DNA from: Spirochaetaceae bacterium
GTDB taxonomy: Bacteria > Spirochaetota > Spirochaetia > Treponematales > Breznakiellaceae
NCBI GenBank assembly: GCA_031257075.1
Contig: JAIRPM010000026.1
Coordinates: forward strand, 1 to 14,450
Length of the DNA: 14,450 nucleotides
Direction: 5' to 3'
Under the pieces are notes generated by a model, which was not told where the DNA came from, ran no database searches, and was given only the letters and a program-made list of their open reading frames with translations. Below, piece by piece: positions 1 through 7,421 of this stretch (its first letter is position 1; each line of letters opens with the position of its first letter). Both the position numbers and the translations under genes were made by a program.

Positions 1-150
1 ATAGCGACTCAGGTTGAACAGGAAGCGCGTAAGCGTTTGGAAACGGTTTACGATATTATGGTACATATAGAACCGGCGGGCGACGCAAATAACAAAAAAA
101 ATGAAGGGTACGGTTTGTCCGAGCAGGAAATTGCCGCTCAAACAAAATAA
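1..150 (+). CDS. C-terminal end of a probable cation diffusion facilitator (CDF) metal transporter, partial
   Basis: Frame 1 is open from the window edge to a TAA at 148-150 and encodes 49 residues. The segment reads ...ATQVEQEARKRLETVY then DIMVHIEPAGD, followed by a polar tail. This resembles the cytoplasmic dimerisation domain at the end of CDF-family divalent cation/proton antiporters, where a beta strand ending in V-x-V-H-I-E-P is typical. The membrane part lies outside the window, so substrate and gene symbol cannot be given. It converges on fba with 75 bases between the two stop codons. The call rests on this short tail alone. Confidence 0.6.
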   Translation: MATQVEQEARKRLETVYDIMVHIEPAGDANNKKNEGYGLSEQEIAAQTK

Positions 151-185
151 AACCACCGTTCCGCAAGGAGGGTGCGGGACGGTGG
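140..185 (-). terminator. Rho-independent terminator of fba, possibly bidirectional
   Basis: A 12-pair stem (153-164 with 174-185, one G-U pair) encloses a 9-base loop. Read on the minus strand, the stem is followed directly by TTTTATTTTGTTT (complement of 140-152), the normal form of an intrinsic terminator for fba. On the plus strand the only T run (201-206) starts 15 bases after the stem, so termination of the CDF gene is less certain. The tract overlaps the CDF stop codon. Confidence 0.75.
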
Positions 186-225
186 CGGGTATAAAGAAAA
201 TTTTTTAGGGTTAGGTAATATTATT

Positions 226-1224
226 TTACGCCTGCCCCGCGGAGCCGAGTACGTTTTTGTTTTTTGCCGCGTACATTTTTTTGAGTTCATCGCGGGCGGG
301 GCCAAGATATTTGCGCGGATCGAATTCGCCCGGATTTTGAGCGAATATTTGGCGTATTACCGCAGTCATAGCAAGCCGGCCGTCGCTGTCAATGTTGATT
401 TTGCAGACGGCGCTTTTTGCGGCTTTGCGCAGTTGTTCTTCGGGAATACCCACAGAATCAGGGAGTTTGCCGCCATACTGCTCAATAATTTTGACGTACT
501 CAATAGGCACTGAAGATGAACCATGGAGCACAATCGGGAAGCCGGGTATTTTCTTCATAATTTCATCCAGAATATCAAAACGCAGAGGGGGCGGTATCAA
601 AATACCGTCGGCGTTGCGCGTGCATTGCTCCGGCTTAAATTTAGTGCGCCCATGGCTTGTACCTATTGAAATTGCGAGCGAATCAACCTTGGTTTTGCTG
701 ACAAAATCAATTACTTCAGCAGGCTGGGTGTAATTGGAATGTTCGGCGACAACATCATCTTCCACGCCGGCAAGCACGCCAAGTTCGCCTTCCACGCTAA
801 CGTAGGCTTTTTGCGTGTGCGCGAAATCGCACACTTTTTTGGTAAGGGCAACATTTTCATCATAAGGCAGATGCGAGCCGTCTATCATTACCGATGAAAA
901 GCCCGATTCGATACAATCTTTGCAAAGTTCAAAACTGTCGCCATGGTCAAGATGAAGGACGATGGGAATATCGCAGCCTAATTCATGAGCGTACTCTACC
1001 GCGCCTTTAGCCATATTTCGCAGCAGGTTCTGGTTCGCGTACTTCCGCGCTCCCGCTGAAACCTGCAAAATAACCGGCGATTTGGTTTCGACGCATGCCT
1101 GAATAATGGCCTGCATCTGTTCCATATTGTTGAAATTATAGGCGGGAATTGCATAACCGCCTTTTACCGCTTTGGCAAACAAATCTTGCGTGTTTACCAA
1201 TCCTAATTCTTTATAAGAAGTCAT
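226..1224 (-). CDS. fba: Class II fructose-1,6-bisphosphate aldolase
   Basis: This 332-residue cytoplasmic enzyme cleaves fructose 1,6-bisphosphate to dihydroxyacetone phosphate and glyceraldehyde 3-phosphate in glycolysis, and runs in reverse in gluconeogenesis. It is a zinc-dependent TIM barrel. HLDHGD (91-96) holds the catalytic Asp93 and zinc ligand His94. GTSHG (188-192) and LHGSS (233-237) supply the other zinc histidines, and EGELG (145-149) and NIDSDGR (277-283) are the expected acidic and phosphate-binding motifs. The length fits the longer class II subgroup. The ATG has an AAGGAG 7 bases upstream and a promoter about 70 bases upstream (1291-1319). The gene appears monocistronic, between a terminator and a divergent promoter region. 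The motifs are intact and the call is secure. Confidence 0.96.
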   Translation of the reverse strand: MTSYKELGLVNTQDLFAKAVKGGYAIPAYNFNNMEQMQAIIQACVETKSPVILQVSAGARKYANQNLLRNMAKGAVEYAHELGCDIPIVLHLDHGDSFELCKDCIESGFSSVMIDGSHLPYDENVALTKKVCDFAHTQKAYVSVEGELGVLAGVEDDVVAEHSNYTQPAEVIDFVSKTKVDSLAISIGTSHGRTKFKPEQCTRNADGILIPPPLRFDILDEIMKKIPGFPIVLHGSSSVPIEYVKIIEQYGGKLPDSVGIPEEQLRKAAKSAVCKINIDSDGRLAMTAVIRQIFAQNPGEFDPRKYLGPARDELKKMYAAKNKNVLGSAGQA

Positions 1225-1290
1225 TTTATTCTCCTTGAATTAACTACATCCAGAGTCTGCCGCAAACTGAATTTTCACGGCTGCTTATTT

Positions 1291-1319
1291 AGTATACTAA
1301 TTTTTAGAAAGCGCCGCAA
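1291..1319 (-). promoter_or_regulatory. Sigma-70 type promoter of fba
   Basis: On the minus strand: -35 TTGCGG (1314-1319), 17-base spacer, -10 TATACT (1291-1296). The -10 lies inside the perfect palindrome TTAGTATACTAA (1289-1300). Transcription would start near 1284, giving a leader of about 60 bases. Confidence 0.6.
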
Positions 1320-1357
1320 GCCCCTTGTCATCCAACCGGAGTTTTAGTACAGGGGCT
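1319..1357 (+). repeat. Inverted repeat next to the fba -35 box
   Basis: AGCCCCT (1319-1325) and AGGGGCT (1351-1357) form a 7-base inverted repeat, extendable by TGT/ACA with one bulged base, around a 25-base centre. It abuts the fba -35 box inside the fba/1443 divergent intergenic region. It could be an operator or a hairpin in the leader of the plus-strand gene. No role is established. Confidence 0.3.
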
Positions 1358-1442
1358 AACCGCCGCCCTAAAGCATAGGCAAAACTCTGCCGATAATAGC
1401 AAGGGAAAATAAAATTTTTCGCCGGTACTGTCCTGGAGCCTT

Positions 1443-4148
1443 ATGATAGAAATGTTTTTTTCAATTAAATTCCGTTCTCAACTTGCGCGGACAAGGCCGG
1501 AACTTTTAAGCGCTATCGAAAATGGTATTATCAACAGCGTGAGAATGTCCGGCGCGAATGTCCGGCGTGAAAACAAGGCAATAACCGCGCTGTTTGACGA
1601 ACACAAAATAGGCTTTTGGCTTGATATTATTTTTGTTATCGAAACAATAAGAACGCTGCTTGAAAAAAACAAACGCGAATTGTACGGCCATGCCTGTATA
1701 TTTGCGCAATCCATTGATGTTGACACCGCTGATTTGCTGAAAAAAAGCCTTTCGTGTGTTGATGATGCCAGCGCCGTATGGTGTGCGGAGAATATCACGG
1801 GAGAAATTAAAAGTTTTGCGGAATTTAACAACGATGAGTATCAGAATGAAGAAGCGCATGGCGTGTACTGCAAACTTGACACATTAAAAAATTTCCCCAG
1901 TTCAGGGCAAAAATATCCGCTGAGAAAAAAAATTGAAAAGATTTTGCTCGTTGATAAATACCGCAATACGATTTTGCTCGGGCGCGAATTTATCGGCAAG
2001 GCCGACTGCCTGGAATGGTATTGCCGTGAAGAAAACGGATTCTTTACGCCATTTGTCATACAGTTTAACAAATACGGCAGCGCGCTTAATTGTTTTATAG
2101 ACGCGTTCGCTTCCACGATGCGGCAATTATGCGAAGAAGATGGGCCGCCGGAACGCCTTGCCGCGCTCTATGAATCGCTTTTTGCCGGACGGCTCCGCCG
2201 TGAATTAAGCGCAAGCGCGCTTGTAAAAGCCGCTGAATTGCTGAATGTCATGGTAGATACATATTTAAACAAAGCGCGTACAAAACCGCTTATTCCTGTT
2301 ATCATTCTGGAAAACATACAGAACGCGCCGCCCGCCGTTTCAAAAATTTTTATAGACTGCTGGACAGAGGCGGCTAAAAAAAGGCGCGTTGTTATTTTGG
2401 GCAGCAGCCGCAACAGCGAAGTTTCTACGGAATGGCGGCAGGTGTTCCCGGGTGTAATTAGCTGCACGGTGGAAAACGCGGCACCTTTTGACTTTAGCGT
2501 GTGCAGCCAGAGCCTTTTAGAAATAGCCTATACTTGCCATCTCTTTGGAAAATTTTTTCCCGCGCATTGCTTTATCCAGTTATTTGAGGAAGAGGGCAAA
2601 AATGCCGAGGTGCTGCAAAAATCGCTGAAATTGCTTGTAAATTATGGAATTATCCGGTCTGTAGACGCTCCCAGCCCCGGCAAGGCAGGGTTTGAGGGGC
2701 CTCTCGAAGAAGCGTTGGGCGGGCGCACGGCGTTTATAAAATCAGTGGTAAAAGACAGGCTTTTGTCATGGGTTGCGCAGGGAAAGATAGCGCCCTGTTT
2801 CGATTTGCTTGAAGCGCTTAACGGGCTTGGATACAGCGCGTCAAGCCTTTTGACCCTGGATTGTATAAAAGCCGACATCATAAACGGTACGCATGAATCT
2901 ATAGAAAACGCTCTCCGTGAAGGACGGTTTTCACAAATCGCAAGCGAGGAATTTGCGCCGTCATTGTTATATATTTATAAAACATTATCAAGTTTGGTAT
3001 ATGGCAGTGAAGAAGAAATACATCAAACATTCAAAACAAACCCGCCGGCAAAGATTCCCAATCCTGAATTTAAAGCGCTGATTCTTTCTATTCAGGCGCT
3101 CTACCGCATGGGCATAAGCGATACCCAAACGGCGCTTGACGAGATAAAAGAATCAATGATTCTCTATCAGGGTACAAAAGAACGGGCGGGTATTTCGCTT
3201 GTATACCGGATATTTTCACTCATAAATCTTTCCAGGCAGGAAATAAATGACGCGATAGATTATTTAAATTATGCCGCTGAATATAATAAAATTTCAAAAG
3301 ATATTAATGAACAAACACTGGGTTATTATTATTCCAGCGTAGTACATTTTGTATTTGGCAATATATCAAAAGCGCAGCGTATTATTTATCAGGCAATTGA
3401 ATCGGCAGAGATGTGCGGCAGGCTGGGCTGGGCGCTCAAATCGGAATTTATGCTGGCGCGTTATTGTTTTGAAACCGGCGAATACAATGAATCAAAAAAA
3501 ATATTTACTACGCTCCTCCAAAAATACGAAGACGCAAAAAACCCTGTCATAAACGAAGTAATCCATGCATGGATTGAACGTACGAAATTATATTTAGGAG
3601 AAAAGCATACCCTGCTCAAAGATTTGCGCTGCGATGATGCCATATTGTTCCGGTTGGAAGAAACGTACTTAAATGGTGAATACGCTGAAACAGCCGAACT
3701 CGCCGGTAAACTGCTGACGGCCCAGGCAAAAGATGAATTTGTTTTCCTGGAACAACCCTGCTGGACTTCGGGTTTTGCGCAATGTGAACTTCTCCCGTTC
3801 AGCAAAAAGGATTTTTGGGGGCGCGTTACGCCGGTATGGCGTTCGCTTGCGCTTTCTAAAATGGGCGGCGCAGAAGAAGCCGTCCACATTATGCAAAAAA
3901 TCATGCGTGATGAACGCCTTAATGAAACCGATCCGAATATGCCGTTCTATTTTTTCGCAAACTACCGCATTGTTCATGAAGCCGGTTTAAGTGAAGTTGA
4001 CCGAAATACGGCTATCAGTATGGCTTTCAAGCGCCTTCAGCGGCGTGCCGGCCGCATCGATGACGTAAAGGTGCGCCAATCGTACCTGACCAACCAATAC
4101 TGGAACAACGCCCTTTTTACCACCGCGAAAGAGTACAAACTCATCTGA
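1443..4148 (+). CDS. Large STAND-like degenerate P-loop protein with TPR-type repeats, function unknown
   Basis: I recognise the architecture but not a named gene. Residues 1-150 form a mixed alpha/beta domain. A degenerate Walker A (GREFIGKA, 180-187) lacks the usual G-K-S/T, a hydrophobic strand ends VIILEN (286-291) where a Walker B aspartates pair would sit, and VVILGSSR (317-324) resembles a sensor strand. A helical, winged-helix-like stretch follows (about 350-440). From about 540 to 790 there are repeated amphipathic helix pairs like TPRs. This order (NTPase, winged helix, TPR) is that of STAND/MalT-type signalling proteins, but nucleotide hydrolysis looks doubtful. No signal peptide, membrane segment or output domain is visible. 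ATG 1443 has GGAG only 4 bases upstream; ATG 1452 is an alternative. It converges with mutL, leaving 2 bases between stop codons. Confidence 0.75.
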   Translation: MIEMFFSIKFRSQLARTRPELLSAIENGIINSVRMSGANVRRENKAITALFDEHKIGFWLDIIFVIETIRTLLEKNKRELYGHACIFAQSIDVDTADLLKKSLSCVDDASAVWCAENITGEIKSFAEFNNDEYQNEEAHGVYCKLDTLKNFPSSGQKYPLRKKIEKILLVDKYRNTILLGREFIGKADCLEWYCREENGFFTPFVIQFNKYGSALNCFIDAFASTMRQLCEEDGPPERLAALYESLFAGRLRRELSASALVKAAELLNVMVDTYLNKARTKPLIPVIILENIQNAPPAVSKIFIDCWTEAAKKRRVVILGSSRNSEVSTEWRQVFPGVISCTVENAAPFDFSVCSQSLLEIAYTCHLFGKFFPAHCFIQLFEEEGKNAEVLQKSLKLLVNYGIIRSVDAPSPGKAGFEGPLEEALGGRTAFIKSVVKDRLLSWVAQGKIAPCFDLLEALNGLGYSASSLLTLDCIKADIINGTHESIENALREGRFSQIASEEFAPSLLYIYKTLSSLVYGSEEEIHQTFKTNPPAKIPNPEFKALILSIQALYRMGISDTQTALDEIKESMILYQGTKERAGISLVYRIFSLINLSRQEINDAIDYLNYAAEYNKISKDINEQTLGYYYSSVVHFVFGNISKAQRIIYQAIESAEMCGRLGWALKSEFMLARYCFETGEYNESKKIFTTLLQKYEDAKNPVINEVIHAWIERTKLYLGEKHTLLKDLRCDDAILFRLEETYLNGEYAETAELAGKLLTAQAKDEFVFLEQPCWTSGFAQCELLPFSKKDFWGRVTPVWRSLALSKMGGAEEAVHIMQKIMRDERLNETDPNMPFYFFANYRIVHEAGLSEVDRNTAISMAFKRLQRRAGRIDDVKVRQSYLTNQYWNNALFTTAKEYKLI

Positions 4149-4150
4149 TT

Positions 4151-5896
4151 TCAATCACGCATAACGGCTTTGAATAAATCCGGCTTGCTTATAATGCTCA
4201 TTATGGGCCGGCCATGGGGGCAGCGCATCATTGTCAAATTGAGTGCTTGGCGCGCTATGCGTAGCGCGGAACCGGCATCCAATTGGTCGCCGTCTTTTAT
4301 TGCCGCATGGCAGGCTAGTGTGGCCGCCCAGCGTTCGGCTATGTTTTCACTCGCGGCGCGGAGGTTGAGTACTTCGCGCACCGTTTCACCGTCAGAAAGT
4401 CGCCAAAGCACGGGCAATTCTTCAATAAGCCATAGGCCGTCCGTTTTTTTGATAATCAGCCCCAGTTTTTCAAAACCGGGGAGCGATTTTTCCAAAAAAG
4501 CATCGTCATCGGCGCTTTCAGTGTTGAAGCGGATAGGAACCAGCAAAGGCTGGCGTTCAATAGGGCCGGCAAGGAATTTTTCGTATAAAATACGCTCATG
4601 GGCGGCATGCTGGTCGATAATATAAAAATGCTCGGCATCGGCAACAAGGAGAAAAAAGCCGAATAAATAACCGTAGAATTTCAAACCTGTTTCTTCGCTT
4701 TGCGCGGGCCGCGCGAAAGAGGAAGCAACGGAACGGACCGGCACATTCACAAGCGGGGCCGGAATATCCCGCGGCTCAAATTCTTTTTGGGAATCGCCGC
4801 AACCGGCTGAAACCTGCTTGCCGGATATATCAGGCTGGAAGTCATTTTTTGCGAGCCCAACAGCGAATTTGCGCAAGGCACTCGTTATCGCATAGTGAAT
4901 TTCCGCATGGCAGGAAAAACGGGTTTCCTTTTTTGCCGGATGCAGATTGAAATCGGCCAGTTTTGGGTCAATATTGATAAAAACAGCTCCCTGCGGATGA
5001 AGGCCGTTGGGGAAAAAGCCATGCATGCCAAATTCAAGCGCTTGCTGCATCGCAAAATCGGCGATACGGCGGCCGTTGGCAAACACATACTGCCCCCGCC
5101 TGTCGCTGCGGGCTAGTTCTGTCCCGCAAATAATGATATCTATAGAAAAACCTTTGCCCAGAGCCGAAATCTCGTGGACAAAAGGAGTGCGGCCGCTGTC
5201 AAAAAAAACATCACAAAAACGTTCTTTTTTGCTGGCTGCTACAGGTAAAAAAAGTTTAAGTTTGCCGTCTACGATAAAGCGGAATTCAATTGCGGGAAAA
5301 GCGAGCGCTTTGTCGATAAAAACCTGCCGGCACAGGCCCGCTTCACTGCCATCCCGTTTGAGAAAACGTTTGCGGGCCGGCAGCGTGTCAAAAAGAAATT
5401 TTGAGCGCACCGTGCTTCCGCGCGTTCGTTGGGCAGGTTCTATTTCCGGTATAAGGCCGCTGACGCAACCGCCGGTCTTGTCTATTCCGCCGCCTGCCGG
5501 CCCTACGCGGAGCTGCCAGCCTTCGTGCCCGTCCGTACTGGTGATAATTTCCAAAACGCTTACCGCGCTTGCGGCAGCCAAAGCTTCACCCCGAAAACCA
5601 AGTGTCCGGCAAACGCTCAAATCAGAAAGCCGGCGGATTTTACTGGTAGCATGCGCCTGCCATGCAAGGGCAAGCCCCTGCCGGCTAATGCCGCAGCCAT
5701 TATCGCGCACTTCGGTCTTTTTTATGCCGCCTTCTTCGAGTTCAACTTCGATTTTAGTCGCGCCTGCGTCCAGAGCATTATCGACAAATTCGCGCACAAG
5801 CGCCGCCGGCCGGTCAACAACTTCGCCGGCCGCTATTTTGTAGACTTCTTCTGGAGGCAGTATTTGTATTTCTGAGACAGTCTGTTCAGAGGCCAT
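4151..5896 (-). CDS. mutL: DNA mismatch repair protein MutL with endonuclease motif
   Basis: This 581-residue GHKL ATPase couples MutS mismatch recognition to strand incision. N-terminal motifs are complete: REFVDNALDAGA (35-46, catalytic Glu36), DNGCGI (65-70), ATSKI (83-87) and GFRGEAL (100-106), then NLHPAKKE (317-324). A variable linker (about 345-400) leads to the dimerisation domain. That domain carries DQHAAHERILYE (428-439), matching DQHA-x2-E-x4-E, plus ACH (528-530) and CPHGRP (559-564), the zinc-binding set of nicking MutL proteins. It should therefore cut DNA itself, as in bacteria without MutH. It starts 3 bases after the xseB stop with no clear Shine-Dalgarno, so translational coupling is likely. 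Confidence 0.95.
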   Translation of the reverse strand: MASEQTVSEIQILPPEEVYKIAAGEVVDRPAALVREFVDNALDAGATKIEVELEEGGIKKTEVRDNGCGISRQGLALAWQAHATSKIRRLSDLSVCRTLGFRGEALAAASAVSVLEIITSTDGHEGWQLRVGPAGGGIDKTGGCVSGLIPEIEPAQRTRGSTVRSKFLFDTLPARKRFLKRDGSEAGLCRQVFIDKALAFPAIEFRFIVDGKLKLFLPVAASKKERFCDVFFDSGRTPFVHEISALGKGFSIDIIICGTELARSDRRGQYVFANGRRIADFAMQQALEFGMHGFFPNGLHPQGAVFINIDPKLADFNLHPAKKETRFSCHAEIHYAITSALRKFAVGLAKNDFQPDISGKQVSAGCGDSQKEFEPRDIPAPLVNVPVRSVASSFARPAQSEETGLKFYGYLFGFFLLVADAEHFYIIDQHAAHERILYEKFLAGPIERQPLLVPIRFNTESADDDAFLEKSLPGFEKLGLIIKKTDGLWLIEELPVLWRLSDGETVREVLNLRAASENIAERWAATLACHAAIKDGDQLDAGSALRIARQALNLTMMRCPHGRPIMSIISKPDLFKAVMRD

Positions 5897-5899
5897 TAT

Positions 5900-6136
5900 T
5901 TAACCGGATGGTTCGTTAAACAAATCGAAAACCGGTTTTTCATCATCCTGCGCGTTGGGATTGTTCATAAGAATTTCAATTTTGCTTTCGATTTTTTCTA
6001 AGTCTTTTTCAAGAGAGCGCGCCAGTTTAATTCCTTCTTCAAACGACGTTAAGGCATCGTCAAGCGGCACATCCGGCTTACGGATCTTGTCCCCTAATTC
6101 TTCCAGCCGTTCCAGCCGTTTTTCAAAATTTTTCAT
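5900..6136 (-). CDS. xseB: Exodeoxyribonuclease VII small subunit
   Basis: This 78-residue, highly charged, mostly helical protein has the XseB pattern: an N-terminal helix (FEKRLERLEEL, 4-14), a short break with P-x-V-P-L-D-D-A (22-29), and a second helix (FEEGIKLARSLEKDLE, 32-47). An acidic tail ends near FDLFNE. XseB subunits bind the large catalytic subunit XseA, which degrades single-stranded DNA; xseA is not in this window. It is the first gene of a two-gene unit with mutL, 3 bases apart, linking two DNA repair functions. Upstream of the ATG there is only a weak GGA very close to the start. The -10 box of a candidate promoter ends 6 bases before the ATG, so the mRNA may be leaderless. 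Confidence 0.88.
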   Translation of the reverse strand: MKNFEKRLERLEELGDKIRKPDVPLDDALTSFEEGIKLARSLEKDLEKIESKIEILMNNPNAQDDEKPVFDLFNEPSG

Positions 6137-6142
6137 ATTCCT

Positions 6143-6172
6143 ATTATGAAAGGCATGGCAGGCTCATGTCTA
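6143..6172 (-). promoter_or_regulatory. Candidate promoter of xseB-mutL with start of transcription at the ATG
   Basis: On the minus strand: TAGACA (6167-6172), 18-base spacer, CATAAT (6143-6148). Each box matches the sigma-70 consensus at five of six positions. Counting seven bases from the -10 end puts +1 at 6136, the A of the xseB ATG. Confidence 0.5.
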
Positions 6173-6198
6173 GAGGTAGCATAGCGTTTGTTGAATCT

Positions 6199-6231
6199 GA
6201 ATGCGGCCCCCCGGGCTGCGTGGCCGCATTC
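6199..6231 (-). terminator. Strong hairpin just after the lipoprotein gene, no U tract
   Basis: GAATGCGGCC (6199-6208) pairs perfectly with GGCCGCATTC (6222-6231) around a 13-base loop, 10 bases past the lipoprotein stop codon. Neither strand has a following T run, so it may stabilise the mRNA 3' end or slow polymerase rather than act as a standard intrinsic terminator. Confidence 0.45.
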
Positions 6232-6241
6232 CGTTACAGAG

Positions 6242-6739
6242 TTATTCTACGGATGCTTCGGCGGAAAAATCCGGTTCCATCCCGGCATCGCGGTAGGTAG
6301 ATTCGGTTTCCAGCGCTTTGCGGCGGGCTTCCAAAATGGCGGCGTTTGCGTCACGGTAGGCAAATTCCGCTAATTCACGTTTTTCCCGCGCAATTTTTGC
6401 GGCGCTGGAAAATTCATCGGCAGCTTGCGTATACATTCCGTTTGCGTCCTTCCACTTTTTCTTACCAACCGCCATTTCGCCCTGTTGAAAAACGTCAACG
6501 GCGCGCGCGTATTCGTCTTTTACCGCTTTGTCCGCTTTCATCGACAAGGCCTCTTGCCGCGCGGCAAGGGCGCGTTCGCGCAGAAGATTTACTTCTTCAG
6601 GGAGCGTTACGGCTTTTGCGCCGGCGTTCGATACAGCCGGCCGGTTAACAGAACCGTCTGCCGGTTTTGTGGTTTTACAGGCTGTACACAGTATACAAAG
6701 AGACAGTACGGCGGCAAATTTTTTATTTATCAGTTTCAT
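6242..6739 (-). CDS. Small lipoprotein, function unknown
   Basis: The 165-residue product begins with a lysine-bearing n-region (MKLINKK), a hydrophobic core (FAAVLSLCIL) and CTAC, with the likely lipidated cysteine at 21. This is a lax lipobox of the kind spirochaetes use, so the protein should be anchored in a membrane facing the periplasm or surface. After a polar linker (22-45) the rest is Ala/Lys/Glu-rich and predicted almost fully helical (about 46-150). It contains MYTQAADEFSSAAK (102-115), which resembles one TPR-like helix pair. No enzyme motif is visible. GAGGA lies 4 bases before the ATG. A perfect TATAAT on the minus strand (6855-6860), with no good -35, is the best upstream promoter hint. 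A hairpin follows the stop codon. Confidence 0.75.
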   Translation of the reverse strand: MKLINKKFAAVLSLCILCTACKTTKPADGSVNRPAVSNAGAKAVTLPEEVNLLRERALAARQEALSMKADKAVKDEYARAVDVFQQGEMAVGKKKWKDANGMYTQAADEFSSAAKIAREKRELAEFAYRDANAAILEARRKALETESTYRDAGMEPDFSAEASVE

Positions 6740-6815
6740 AATTCCTCTTTACCCAATGCGTTATACACATTAGAATATATAAATAGAGATGTTTAGAAAG
6801 CCTGTTAAAAATCAG

Positions 6816-6834
6816 TTTCCGGTATTGCCGGAAA
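6816..6834. repeat. Short perfect inverted repeat upstream of the lipoprotein gene
   Basis: TTTCCGG (6816-6822) and CCGGAAA (6828-6834) flank a 5-base loop. It lies between the TATAAT at 6855-6860 and the lipoprotein start on the minus strand, so it could be a leader hairpin or an operator. Function unknown. Confidence 0.35.
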
Positions 6835-6883
6835 ATAGCGCCTTCAAACACTCTATTATACTATCGGAAAAACATAAAATATG

Positions 6884-6966
6884 CTTTAGGGCAACGCCGA
6901 TTGCGCCATTCATTTAATTGTTAATGAATAGCGAATTCGGCGTTGAATAAAGCAGTGCTTCCTTAG
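6884..6966. repeat. Intergenic hairpin repeat, copy A (MITE/REP-like)
   Basis: The left end is CTTTAGGGCAACGCCGATT and the right end GTGCTTCCTTAG, matching the two ends of copy B. Inside, 23-base arms (6892-6914 and 6923-6945) pair with a few mismatches around an 8-base loop. The right end runs directly into AGGAG (6965-6969), the ribosome binding site of the next gene. There is no coding capacity; any movement would need enzymes encoded elsewhere. Confidence 0.55.
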
Positions 6967-6974
6967 GAGTTGAT

Positions 6975-7202
6975 ATGGCGGAAAATAAAGAAATTACGTT
7001 TCAGATAATGGAACATCTTGGTGTTATTTCAGAAAACAAAAGCGGTTGGAAAAAAGAATTGAACCGCGTTTCATGGAGCGGGCGGGAGGCTAAACTCGAC
7101 ATTAGGGATTGGTCGCCGGCGCACGACAAAATGAGCAAAGGCGTTACCCTCACGCAGGAAGAAGCGCGCGCGTTAGGCGAACTCCTGAAAAAACTTGATT
7201 GA
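6975..7202 (+). CDS. YdbC/PC4-family single-stranded DNA binding protein
   Basis: This 75-residue protein resembles the bacterial YdbC branch of the PC4 (transcriptional coactivator p15) fold. It has an N-terminal strand with LGVISENKSGWKKELN (14-29), a second strand pair (VSWSGREAKLDIRDWSP, 31-47) and a C-terminal helix (TQEEARALGELLKKL, 60-74). The K-x-G-W-x-K-E-L-N and D-I-R-D-W-S-P stretches are the hallmark segments as I know them. Family members bind single-stranded DNA as dimers, with proposed roles in transcription or repair; the role here is unproven. The ATG has AGGAG 5 bases upstream, contributed by the end of repeat copy A. It stands alone, with repeat elements on both sides. Confidence 0.8.
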   Translation: MAENKEITFQIMEHLGVISENKSGWKKELNRVSWSGREAKLDIRDWSPAHDKMSKGVTLTQEEARALGELLKKLD

Positions 7203-7266
7203 AGAAGCCTGCCAAAAGATATTCAACATCTCAGATCCGGGTTTGCGTCAGGCCGCCCGGTATTAA

Positions 7267-7421
7267 CTAAGGCAACGCTGATTAATGTGCCTCTTCGGCA
7301 AGCCCTTGATTTTTGAGGCTTGCCGCATCAGCGTTACCCTCTGTATTTGCTCATTTCGTTGCGCAAATACGGGGAAGTACTAATTAAATTCTCAATTGGA
7401 TTTAATTAGTGCTTCCCTTAG
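7267..7421. repeat. Intergenic hairpin repeat, copy B (MITE/REP-like), three stem-loops
   Basis: Three hairpins are nested or adjacent. AACGCTGAT (7274-7282) pairs with ATCAGCGTT (7327-7335), enclosing CGGCAAGCC/GGCTTGCCG (about 7296-7304 and 7317-7325). GTATTTGC (7343-7350) pairs with GCAAATAC (7363-7370). GGGAAGTACTAATTAAAT (7372-7389) pairs with 7400-7417 at 17 of 18 positions. The ends (CTAAGGCAACGCTGATTAA and AGTGCTTCCCTTAG) match copy A. The last codons and stop of the macro-domain gene lie inside the element. Confidence 0.65.

Noticed and set aside
172..733. Two 113-codon plus-strand frames opposite fba
   Set aside because: Both are antisense to the well-supported aldolase gene and show no family resemblance.
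5007..5843. A 278-codon open frame on the plus strand opposite mutL
   Set aside because: It is rich in Ser, Arg and Pro with no recognisable motif, lies wholly antisense to a gene with complete MutL motifs, and has no ribosome binding site.
6901..6929. TTGCGC at 6901-6906 as -35 of a promoter for the PC4-like gene
   Set aside because: The hexamer at the right distance (ATGAAT) matches only half the -10 consensus and lies in the repeat's hairpin, so it is not reported as a promoter.
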